A DNA stretch of 64,000 nucleotides. Source: F0422 sp003992255. Lineage in GTDB: Bacteria; Bacillota; Negativicutes; Veillonellales; Veillonellaceae. Positions 16,080 through 23,549 of this stretch are shown in pieces. The stretch's first letter is position 1; every line of letters begins with the position of its first letter. The stretch is from positions 41,750 to 105,749 of the forward strand of contig NZ_RQVA01000008.1 in NCBI RefSeq assembly GCF_003992255.1. The letters are read 5' to 3'. A model generated the notes under the pieces. That model saw only the letters and a program-made list of their open reading frames with translations. It did not search any database and was not told the origin of the DNA. The translations under genes and the position numbers were made by a program.

Positions 16080-17030
16080 ATGATGATTCAAGATAAACAT
16101 GCAGTAGAGCAGAGGCTGTTGCTTCAATCTGCTATATTGATGTCATTTGTTGCTATTGGTGGCACCATGATGGGTGTATTTAGTGGTTCTAGTGCTATTT
16201 TGCTAGATGGGGTTGTGTCGTTCATCGCTGTTATTATCAAAGTGATGATGATCATTACGTCACGTCTTGTTTCTAATGAAACGAGTAAGCGCTTTCAGTT
16301 TGGATATTGGCAGTTTGAGCCATTAGTATTGATTGCAGAGGGTAGTTTTACATTACTAATCGTAAGCTATGCTTTCTTGTCTGGTTTGACAGATTTATTA
16401 GGTGGAGGCCGTGCTGTTCATGTAGGACCAGCCATTATTTATGCAACGGTATTTACTATTGCTGATACGGCGTATTATTTATATGTACATCAACAAAATA
16501 AAAAGCTACAGTCCAATCTTGTGAAGTTTGATAATATTAGTTGGTCTATCGATGCTATGTTAGAAGCTGGTATTTTAGTGAGCTTCCTGGTAGCTTTTGG
16601 ATTAGAGAGATTCGGCTATGCTGAATGGGCAGTCTATGTTGACCCGATTGTATTGATTATTTTGTCCTTACAAATGATGCCATCAGCATTGAAGATTATT
16701 ATTCCATCTGTCAAACAAATTATGGGGGTTGCTCCTTTAAAACTTCATAATCGGATTCAATTCATTATGGATTCTTTCATGCAAAAATATAAATTTAAAG
16801 ATTATGTATCAAGCGTACAAGCCTATGGTAATGTAAAGATGATTGAAATTGATATTTTGATTCCGAAAAACTTTGCTAAACAAACAATTGTCGAACTTGA
16901 TGAAATACGAAATGAAATTGATTTAGCCATCGGTGGTGACCCAAATGAAAAATGGGTAACCATTACGTTTACATCTACCAAAAAATGGATGGCAAAAGAT
17001 TATTTATTAGATGAAGATGATGATGAATAA
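16080..17030 (+). CDS. cation diffusion facilitator (CDF) family transporter
   Basis: 316 residues with about six membrane segments in the first 210 residues and a cytosolic C-terminal domain. SSAILLDGVVSFIAV holds the TM2 DGxxS motif; FQFGYWQFEPLVLIAEG is the conserved FGYxxxEPL loop; SIDAMLEAGIL holds the TM5 aspartate. These aspartates normally ligate Zn2+, Mn2+ or Fe2+, which is exported in exchange for protons. The metal cannot be assigned. It appears to head an operon with the DedA, glycosyltransferase and UDG-like genes (gaps of 33, 9 and 10 nt). The start is ATG 16080 or the next codon 16083. Confidence 0.85.
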   Translation: MMIQDKHAVEQRLLLQSAILMSFVAIGGTMMGVFSGSSAILLDGVVSFIAVIIKVMMIITSRLVSNETSKRFQFGYWQFEPLVLIAEGSFTLLIVSYAFLSGLTDLLGGGRAVHVGPAIIYATVFTIADTAYYLYVHQQNKKLQSNLVKFDNISWSIDAMLEAGILVSFLVAFGLERFGYAEWAVYVDPIVLIILSLQMMPSALKIIIPSVKQIMGVAPLKLHNRIQFIMDSFMQKYKFKDYVSSVQAYGNVKMIEIDILIPKNFAKQTIVELDEIRNEIDLAIGGDPNEKWVTITFTSTKKWMAKDYLLDEDDDE

Positions 17031-17063
17031 TGAGGTAGAGTCCATATAAACAAGGAGAGTACA

Positions 17064-17657
17064 GTGGATTATTTATTGAATTTTATGGAAACATATGGAT
17101 ACCTTGCCATGTTTGTGACAATGGTATTAGAGAATGCGAATATTCCCATTCCAAGTGAAATTATTTTGGGCTTTGCAGGATATCTTGTATTCCAAGGTGT
17201 ATTTGATTTAAATACAGCTATTATCGTAGGGGTTATTGCTGGTATTGTAGGGTCTATTCTGTCTTATTGGCTGGGAGAATATGGTGGTCGTCCTGTATTA
17301 ATGAAATATGGGAAATATATTTTATTTAATGAAGATAAGTTTGGGGCTGCAGAGAAATTGTTCAATCGATACGGTGGAGCAGCAGTCTTTATTGGCCGAT
17401 TACTGCCAGGTGTACGTACATTCATTTCTTTCCCTGCAGGTGTGGCAAGATACCCAATGACGCCATTTATTATTTGGACAACCTTAGGAACTATCCCGTG
17501 GACGATTTTGTTGGTTTGGTTGGGAATGAAACTAGGAGAACATTGGAAAGATGTGATTGAATATAACCATGAGCTACTATTGGTCATGATAGCAGTCTTT
17601 GTGGTGCTGGCTGTTTTCTATGGTGTTAAGCTATGGAAGAAACGAAAACAAAAATAG
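17064..17657 (+). CDS. DedA-family membrane protein
   Basis: 197 residues. ENANIPIPSEIILGFAGYL is the family's N-terminal signature. GSILSYWLGEYGGRPVLMKYG and FIGRLLPGVRTFISFPAGVA (the G-R-x-x-PG-x-R motif) are further hallmarks, and four to five hydrophobic segments are visible. DedA proteins include undecaprenyl-phosphate and phospholipid flippases/scramblases. That role fits the next gene, an ArnT-like transferase that uses polyprenyl-phosphate sugars. The start is GTG 17064, 7 nt after AAGGAGA. Confidence 0.88.
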   Translation: MDYLLNFMETYGYLAMFVTMVLENANIPIPSEIILGFAGYLVFQGVFDLNTAIIVGVIAGIVGSILSYWLGEYGGRPVLMKYGKYILFNEDKFGAAEKLFNRYGGAAVFIGRLLPGVRTFISFPAGVARYPMTPFIIWTTLGTIPWTILLVWLGMKLGEHWKDVIEYNHELLLVMIAVFVVLAVFYGVKLWKKRKQK

Positions 17658-17666
17658 GAGGAACCT

Positions 17667-19271
17667 ATGAAACTACATCGACTTACCTATATAGTATGGA
17701 TATGTTTTATAGGTATATATGTGCTAGGCAATCACTTGTTGCCAGTTACTGACCCAGTGGAATCAAACTATGCATTGACTGCTAAGGAAATGGTACTGTC
17801 TGGTAATTGGCTATCACCACAAATTTATGGTCACTTTTGGTATGATAAACCCATCATGATTTATTGGCTATTAGCACTTTCTTATTCTGTATTTGGCTTT
17901 ACAGATTTTGCATCGAGGTTTCCATCGGCCCTATTTGGAGCGTTGTCAGTGGCCTTTTTATATCAAGGTGTACGGACTATATCGGGACGTAAGTTATTAG
18001 CATTAGGCGCAGCTTGTATAATGGGAACTTCCCTCATATTTTGGGTGATGGCACATGGTATCGTAACAGATATGGTACTATTGTTTGCCACAGTGGGTAT
18101 TTTTTACTATGCGTATCGAGGGTTTATGACCCATAATTCATGGCACATGGCCGCAGCCTATGTGTTTTCTGGGATAGCAGTACTCACTAAAGGACCTGTA
18201 GGGTTAGTGTTGCCAGGCATCTTATTCTTAGTATATGCAGGTATACGCCGTTCATGGACGACGGTAAAAGCTCTATTTCCTTGGCAGGGGATAGTAGCCT
18301 TTATCCTCGTTGTTTTACCGTGGTATGGCTATATGTATAGTGCACATGGCATGGATTTCATCAATGGATTCTTGGGCTTACATAATGTGACGAGAGCGAC
18401 CCAATCGGAACATCCAGAAGTGAATCATTGGTGGTATTACTTACCGATATTCTTAGGTGGGTCTTTACCTTGGACGGGGGCTATTCTATACGGCATGTAT
18501 CAGGGATGGAAAAAGAAGCCATCTTTTTATATCTATTCTATGATCTTGGGTTGGGGAACGATCCTGTTTTATACAGTGATGGCTACGAAATATCCGACCT
18601 ATGCCTTTATATCTGTAATACCTTTTAGCTTTATTGGCTCATGGGGATTGATTAAAATGATGCGAAGTGATGCATCACGTCACCTATGGTGGTGGCTATT
18701 AGGACCGACCTTTGTCCTTTGGTGGGCTTTGGGGATCGGATCCTTTTATGCACCGTGGGGATTTTGGTGGATATTGCGTGCTTTAGTAGTAGGCTTTACG
18801 TTATTTTTATTGGGGTGCTATTGGTACCGAAAGCGTATTATGATTCCTATCACTGTTGGGGTAGGAACCCTTGCTATCTTAGGGATTGTGCTGATGGAAG
18901 CATTAGTGCCATTTCTAGCAATACGGTCTTCTGTGACATATCATCAACATATTGCATCCTATCAAGGCGCTATGTATTACTATGGTGATTATGCAACATC
19001 GATTCCGTACTATCTTGATAAAACGCCAGTTCGCGTCTATGGAGATGACGAGGATGCATCGTCTAAGGAATCACGTAGTGATAAGTGGAAAGGTAAAGAT
19101 GTGATGCCTCAAATGCCACGGTCAGAATTCTATCGCCGTGTGAAAGCTGGAGAAGATTTGCTGATCATTACGAATATGAATGATGCAAATACACTGAAAG
19201 CCTCGGAAGTAGGCGAACTGTTGCACCGACAAGATGTAACGGATAAAGTAGCTATTTTGCGAACTAAGTAA
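17667..19271 (+). CDS. ArnT/PMT-like membrane glycosyltransferase (GT39/GT83 type)
   Basis: 534 residues with 10-12 membrane segments and a soluble C-terminal region (about 440-534). The first external loop DPVESNYALTAKEMVLSGNW has the acidic D/E of the PMT_2/ArnT catalytic site, followed by YDKPIMIYWLLALSYSVFG and ASRFPSALFGALS. Such enzymes transfer a sugar from a polyprenyl-phosphate donor to lipid A or another envelope acceptor on the periplasmic side. A lipid A target is plausible in a diderm Negativicute but is inference. The gene lies 9 nt after the DedA gene. Confidence 0.82.
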   Translation: MKLHRLTYIVWICFIGIYVLGNHLLPVTDPVESNYALTAKEMVLSGNWLSPQIYGHFWYDKPIMIYWLLALSYSVFGFTDFASRFPSALFGALSVAFLYQGVRTISGRKLLALGAACIMGTSLIFWVMAHGIVTDMVLLFATVGIFYYAYRGFMTHNSWHMAAAYVFSGIAVLTKGPVGLVLPGILFLVYAGIRRSWTTVKALFPWQGIVAFILVVLPWYGYMYSAHGMDFINGFLGLHNVTRATQSEHPEVNHWWYYLPIFLGGSLPWTGAILYGMYQGWKKKPSFYIYSMILGWGTILFYTVMATKYPTYAFISVIPFSFIGSWGLIKMMRSDASRHLWWWLLGPTFVLWWALGIGSFYAPWGFWWILRALVVGFTLFLLGCYWYRKRIMIPITVGVGTLAILGIVLMEALVPFLAIRSSVTYHQHIASYQGAMYYYGDYATSIPYYLDKTPVRVYGDDEDASSKESRSDKWKGKDVMPQMPRSEFYRRVKAGEDLLIITNMNDANTLKASEVGELLHRQDVTDKVAILRTK

Positions 19272-19281
19272 AGGAATTACT

Positions 19282-19980
19282 ATGTCAGTAGAACGGTTTA
19301 TGAAACGATTGCAAGCTTTTTCAGCGCCGCAAGTATTTAATCCTTGGAAAGACTATGATGAGCGATATGATATACATAAGCGATCGAGTTTGATTCGGCG
19401 CCGTCAATTATCGGCCTATTTGGAAGAACGCATTGGAAAAGCTAAAATGCTGATTATAGCGGAAGCAGTAGGCTATCAAGGCGGGCGCTTTACGGGGATT
19501 GCTATGACTTGTGAAAGAATGCTCTTAGGATTTCATCCGACAGTGTCTCCATCTATGGTATTTTCAGCAGTAGAACCGACGCGAACGAGCAATGGAAGTA
19601 GTGCATGTATAACGAAGCAAACGCAACGAGAGAAAGGGTTTAATGAACCTACCGATTCTGTGGTCTGGAATGCTATGTTAGATGCCAATATTAATCCCTA
19701 TGAAGTTGTGCTATGGAATATCTTTCCGTTTCACCCTTATAAGGTGGATGATGGATTGACGAATCGAACGCCTACCAAAGAAGAATTAGATCAAGGATGG
19801 ACATATACATCAGAGTTGATGAAGCTATTTCCGGATGCCCAGATTCTGGGGGTGGGACAAAAATCGAGCCAAACCTTGCAAGACTATGGTGTGAACGTAC
19901 AAGTTACGTTGCGCCACCCCGCTAATGGAGGGGCAGGTTTATATAAACAACAATTTAAAGAGTTTTGCGAAACATTGTAG
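19282..19980 (+). CDS. uracil-DNA-glycosylase-superfamily protein, divergent
   Basis: 232 residues with the UDG alpha/beta fold outline: MLIIAEAVGYQGGRFTGIAMTC (motif-1 region), VVLWNIFPFHPY (central strand with N-x-FP-HP) and VTLRHPANGGAGLY (motif-2 region). Canonical uracil glycosylases have GExPG and HPSPLS-like motifs; here both are altered, so the catalytic residues may differ. It may be a base-excision enzyme on another lesion or a DNA-binding relative. It is the last gene of the CDF-DedA-ArnT cluster (10-nt gap), an unusual setting for a repair enzyme. A hairpin repeat follows. Confidence 0.65.
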   Translation: MSVERFMKRLQAFSAPQVFNPWKDYDERYDIHKRSSLIRRRQLSAYLEERIGKAKMLIIAEAVGYQGGRFTGIAMTCERMLLGFHPTVSPSMVFSAVEPTRTSNGSSACITKQTQREKGFNEPTDSVVWNAMLDANINPYEVVLWNIFPFHPYKVDDGLTNRTPTKEELDQGWTYTSELMKLFPDAQILGVGQKSSQTLQDYGVNVQVTLRHPANGGAGLYKQQFKEFCETL

Positions 19981-20012
19981 ATATAAATCTGTATCATTTA
20001 TAAAAATAGAAG

Positions 20013-20079
20013 AAAAATCCGCATTACTGCTAACAACAAATCTGTGTTAATGTTTTTAGTAAGTAATGCGGATTTTTTT
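20013..20079 (+). terminator. long hairpin terminator, dispersed repeat copy 4
   Basis: AAAAATCCGCATTACTGCTAA... pairs with ...TTAGTAAGTAATGCGGATTTT plus T-run. The right arm TTTTTAGTAAGTAAYRCGG is shared with the copy at 6614-6673. Confidence 0.8.
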
Positions 20080-20238
20080 GATGGTTGTTGTATTGCGAAA
20101 CCGTAACATAGTGATTTCGAATCGACCACATTTACTTTCATAGTTGTTGTTTTAGCGAGTCGAGGTAAGCGACGGAAGGAATGCGTAAAGTGCAACGTTG
20201 AATTGCAAATTTTTGGGGCTGAATTGTAAGGGCCTTAG

Positions 20239-20268
20239 TTGATTAGAAAAGATAGAGTATAGTATAAT
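20239..20268 (+). promoter_or_regulatory. RNase J promoter
   Basis: -35 TTGATT (20239-20244), 18-bp spacer, -10 TATAAT (20263-20268). It predicts a start near 20275 and a leader of about 275 nt. Confidence 0.6.
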
Positions 20269-20274
20269 TAAAGT

Positions 20275-20550
20275 AATTATTTTGATCGGCTTATGAACCC
20301 ACCGGGTTCCACCAGAACTCACAGTGCCTAAGCATATATGGTAGGTATATGTTTAGCTGTGTAGAAAAATGTGACATAGATAGTGAGAAAAGTTTCTCAC
20401 AGTGTTTTGCTATACCAATACAGACAGGAATAGATATCTATTTGTGCTTACATGCCGATACATGCTCAACCATCGGTGGATGGGATTATATAGTCATGGA
20501 CTATGGTAGTATGTATAGACAGTACAACTATAGTCCCGTAGGAGGAAATT
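20275..20550 (+). promoter_or_regulatory. long structured 5' leader of the RNase J gene
   Basis: Hairpins seen: 20295-20300/20304-20309 (GAACCC/GGGTTC); a long one at 20320-20361 (CACAG/CTGTG, then CTAAGCATATA/TATATGTTTAG after a 3-nt bulge); 20383-20389/20394-20400 (GTGAGAA/TTCTCAC); and 20490-20495/20499-20504 (ATAGTC/GACTAT). GGACTAT (20498-20504) can instead pair with ATAGTCC (20530-20536), which abuts the ribosome site AGGAGG (20540-20545). An ORF (20349-20684) runs through the leader into the coding region but has no ribosome site and looks fortuitous. Confidence 0.55.
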
Positions 20551-22476
20551 TTGAATATACAAGAAGAAAGAACGACTTTGACTGCGACAGCAGGAGAAGG
20601 CACACAACAACGTCAACGTCCAACCACTCGTACACGACGTACAACAGGACAAAATCGTCGTGTCACTGTGAAAGCAGAAGGTGATAGAGAACGAGCTCCG
20701 CGCCAACGAGTGCAAGGTGAAGGTGCGGAACGTCGTCAAGGGAATCGTGGACCTCGCCGACCACAACGAACGAATACAAGTGTGGAAAAGCAAGAACAGA
20801 CACCACGTACTCATGTGCGCAAAGATAAATTACAAATTATTCCATTAGGTGGTCTAGGTGAGATTGGTAAAAACATGACCATCTTCCAATATGGTGATGA
20901 TATCGTTGTGTTAGATGCGGGCTTGGCATTCCCTGAGAATGATATGCTCGGCGTTGACATCGTAATTCCTGATATGACGTACTTAATCGAAAATAAAGAT
21001 AAAGTGCGCGCTGTTGTGATTACACATGGTCACGAAGATCATATCGGATCCTTGGCGTATTTATTAAAAGAAATCAATGTGCCTGTATATGCTACGAACT
21101 TAGTATGCGGCTTGATTGAAGGTAAATTAAAAGAACATCATGTAAAGGCAAAAAAATTACAAATCGTAAAAGCTGGAGACGAATTTAAAATTGGATGCTT
21201 TAAGGTTGGCTTTATCCAAACGAACCATTCCATTCCAGATGCGTGCGCAATTTTCTTAGAAACACCAGTAGGTACAGTTGTACATACAGGTGACTTCAAA
21301 GTGGACCAAACGCCGGTAGATGGTAAATTGATGGACGTTCATAAATTTGCTGAATTGGGGAATAAAGGCGTATTGGCATTAATGTCTGATTCTACTAACG
21401 TAGAAAAACCTGGATTTACACCATCTGAAAGTTCCGTAGGACCAGCGATCATGCGTGCTGTAGCAGAAGCTACAGGTCGTGTTATCCTAGCTACATTTGC
21501 ATCTAACGTATCTCGTTTACAACAAGCTATTGATGCAGCGGTAGCCACAAAACGTAAAGTAGTGGTGTTAGGCCGTTCCATGGTAAATGTGACAGAAATC
21601 GCTCAAGAGCGTGGGTACTTGACTGTGCCAGAAGGTACTATCATCGGTGATGATGAAATGAATCGTTATCGTGCTGATGAAATCATGATCTTAACGACAG
21701 GATCCCAAGGTGAGCCAATGGCTGGCTTATCTCGTATGTCTACAAACAACCACCGCACCGTAGAGATTACCCCTAATGATACAGTGATTATTTCTGCGAC
21801 ACCGATTCCAGGTAATGAAGCGGCAGTAGGTCGTACGATCGATAACTTGTTGCGCCAAGGCGCTCATGTAGTATATGGTAAGGATCGTGGCATCCACGTA
21901 TCTGGCCATGGTAGCCAAGAAGATTTAAAAACTATGCTAAATCTAGTGCGTCCTAAATTCTTTATCCCTGTCCATGGTGAATATCGGATGTTGAAAAAAC
22001 ATGGTGAACTTGCAGTATCTATGGGCATCGTAAAACCTAGCAATGTATTAGTTGGCGATAACGGTCAAATCTTCGAGTTCACTACACGTACAGGTCGATT
22101 GGCAGGTCGTGTGCCAGCGGGTAAAGTCTTTGTTGATGGATTAGGCGTAGGTGATGTAGGTAATATCGTTATCCGCGATCGTCAACAATTGGCACAAGAA
22201 GGTATGGTTGTAGTTGTTATGGCAATGGACCGTGCATCTGGTACTATCGTAGCAGGACCTGATATGTTATCTCGTGGCTTTGTGTATGTACGAGATGCAG
22301 AAGAATTGTTAAGCGAAGCACAACGTCGTGTGGATGCAGCTGTAGAAAAATGTGAAATGGATCATATCAAAGATTGGACTACGATTAAAACAGTAGTACG
22401 CGATACATTAGGCAAATTCTTCTATGAAAAAACACGTCGTCGTCCAATGATTTTACCAATCATTCAAGACGTATAA
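20551..22476 (+). CDS. rnj: ribonuclease J
   Basis: 641 residues, about 85 longer than typical RNase J. Residues 1-90 are a basic, low-complexity arm rich in R, T, Q and G. The metallo-beta-lactamase and beta-CASP domains follow: IPLGGLGEIGKNM, VITHGHEDHIGSL (the HxHxDH metal motif), VVHTGDFKVDQ, LMSDSTN, ILTTGSQGEPM and FIPVHGEYRML. It degrades and matures mRNA and rRNA by 5' exo- and endonuclease activity. The start is TTG 20551, 5 nt after AGGAGG; no ATG lies in this frame before the catalytic domain. The basic arm may bind RNA or partners. Confidence 0.93.
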   Translation: MNIQEERTTLTATAGEGTQQRQRPTTRTRRTTGQNRRVTVKAEGDRERAPRQRVQGEGAERRQGNRGPRRPQRTNTSVEKQEQTPRTHVRKDKLQIIPLGGLGEIGKNMTIFQYGDDIVVLDAGLAFPENDMLGVDIVIPDMTYLIENKDKVRAVVITHGHEDHIGSLAYLLKEINVPVYATNLVCGLIEGKLKEHHVKAKKLQIVKAGDEFKIGCFKVGFIQTNHSIPDACAIFLETPVGTVVHTGDFKVDQTPVDGKLMDVHKFAELGNKGVLALMSDSTNVEKPGFTPSESSVGPAIMRAVAEATGRVILATFASNVSRLQQAIDAAVATKRKVVVLGRSMVNVTEIAQERGYLTVPEGTIIGDDEMNRYRADEIMILTTGSQGEPMAGLSRMSTNNHRTVEITPNDTVIISATPIPGNEAAVGRTIDNLLRQGAHVVYGKDRGIHVSGHGSQEDLKTMLNLVRPKFFIPVHGEYRMLKKHGELAVSMGIVKPSNVLVGDNGQIFEFTTRTGRLAGRVPAGKVFVDGLGVGDVGNIVIRDRQQLAQEGMVVVVMAMDRASGTIVAGPDMLSRGFVYVRDAEELLSEAQRRVDAAVEKCEMDHIKDWTTIKTVVRDTLGKFFYEKTRRRPMILPIIQDV

Positions 22477-22586
22477 AGAATATGATATAATAGGCATATG
22501 ACAGCAGTCATATGTCTATTTATTTAGTGATTGAACGGCAGACCTGCAAAGACATGCGGTGGCCGAGATACTATGGAGTAATCAAT

Positions 22587-23534
22587 ATGAATCAAACAAG
22601 TAGTCGATCGATTGTAGAATCAGGCTTATTAACGGCCTTGATGATTATCTTTGCTATGATTGGTCTGAGTGTCCCTATGTTAGGGTTCTTTGGATCGATC
22701 TTAGTGCCTATGACAATTGCGATTGTAGGCGTACGACATGGACTTCGATGGAGTGTGCTATCTGTGGTAGCTGCAGTCATCGTGATTGCCTTTTTATTAG
22801 GCCCATTAACGGCACTGATTGAAGGAGGAGTCTTTGGTGTTATCGGCATCTTGATTGGATATGGATTGCGCCAAAAGTGGTCGATTTCAAAGCTTCTTTT
22901 GTTACCGGCCATTGTGTTGATGATATCTGTGGCGTTTCAATTCTGGGTGTCTGCATGGATGGTACATATGGACCCTGTACAGATGTGGACATCCTTAGAG
23001 CAAGAAATAGAAACAAGTATGCGTGAAGTCTATGTACAGCAAGGTCTCGGTGAAGATCAAGTCAGCCTAGTTATGACAACACTGCAACAGCAAATCGATA
23101 TTATGAAAAAAGTACTAGTAGCAGGCCTATTCTGTTCTGGCATTGCTATTTCTTATATTATTAACCGATTAACGTATATGGTAGTGAATCGAATTGGTAC
23201 CTATGATGTACCAGAGATGCCAACGATACAAGGATGGCGTATCCCAGATTGGGCATTGCATCTATTTTTGGTAGGTCTGATTTCTTATTTTGTAAAACAA
23301 TATGTACCAGGTCTTGAATATATAGGCTATAATTTGATGTATTTAGGTGGTATAATGCTATTTATAAGAGGTTTGTCTTGTGCATGGCGTATTACAAAGA
23401 CCTATAACCCACCTAAATTCGTACAATGGTTAGTTCTCATTGTATTATTGTTCATGTCTCAATCTGCAGCTATCTTTGGGGCCATAGATGTATTCATGAA
23501 TCTAGAAAACCGGTGGAAAAAACGAAATGAGTAA
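22587..23534 (+). CDS. DUF2232 (YybS-like) membrane protein
   Basis: About 315 residues with seven to eight hydrophobic segments. The N-terminal part SRSIVESGLLTALMIIFAMI and the SILVPMTIAIVGVRHGL region resemble the YybS/DUF2232 family. The gene order DUF2232 - gdpP - rplI is the same as yybS-yybT-rplI in Bacillus, which supports the call. The frame is open from 22512, but ATG 22587 follows GGAG at suitable spacing and gives the family length. Function is unknown; an S-component-like or membrane-stress role has been suggested for relatives. Confidence 0.75.
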   Translation: MNQTSSRSIVESGLLTALMIIFAMIGLSVPMLGFFGSILVPMTIAIVGVRHGLRWSVLSVVAAVIVIAFLLGPLTALIEGGVFGVIGILIGYGLRQKWSISKLLLLPAIVLMISVAFQFWVSAWMVHMDPVQMWTSLEQEIETSMREVYVQQGLGEDQVSLVMTTLQQQIDIMKKVLVAGLFCSGIAISYIINRLTYMVVNRIGTYDVPEMPTIQGWRIPDWALHLFLVGLISYFVKQYVPGLEYIGYNLMYLGGIMLFIRGLSCAWRITKTYNPPKFVQWLVLIVLLFMSQSAAIFGAIDVFMNLENRWKKRNE

Positions 23535-23549
23535 TACAAAGGAGGTAGC

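Noticed and set aside
20290..20340. T-box or known riboswitch in the RNase J leader
   Set aside because: A GGTGGAACC-like string is present only on the opposite strand, and no known aptamer core could be matched.
20349..20684. 111-codon ORF spanning the RNase J leader and coding start
   Set aside because: No ribosome site, unusual composition, and it overlaps the basic RNase J N-terminus in another frame; most likely chance.
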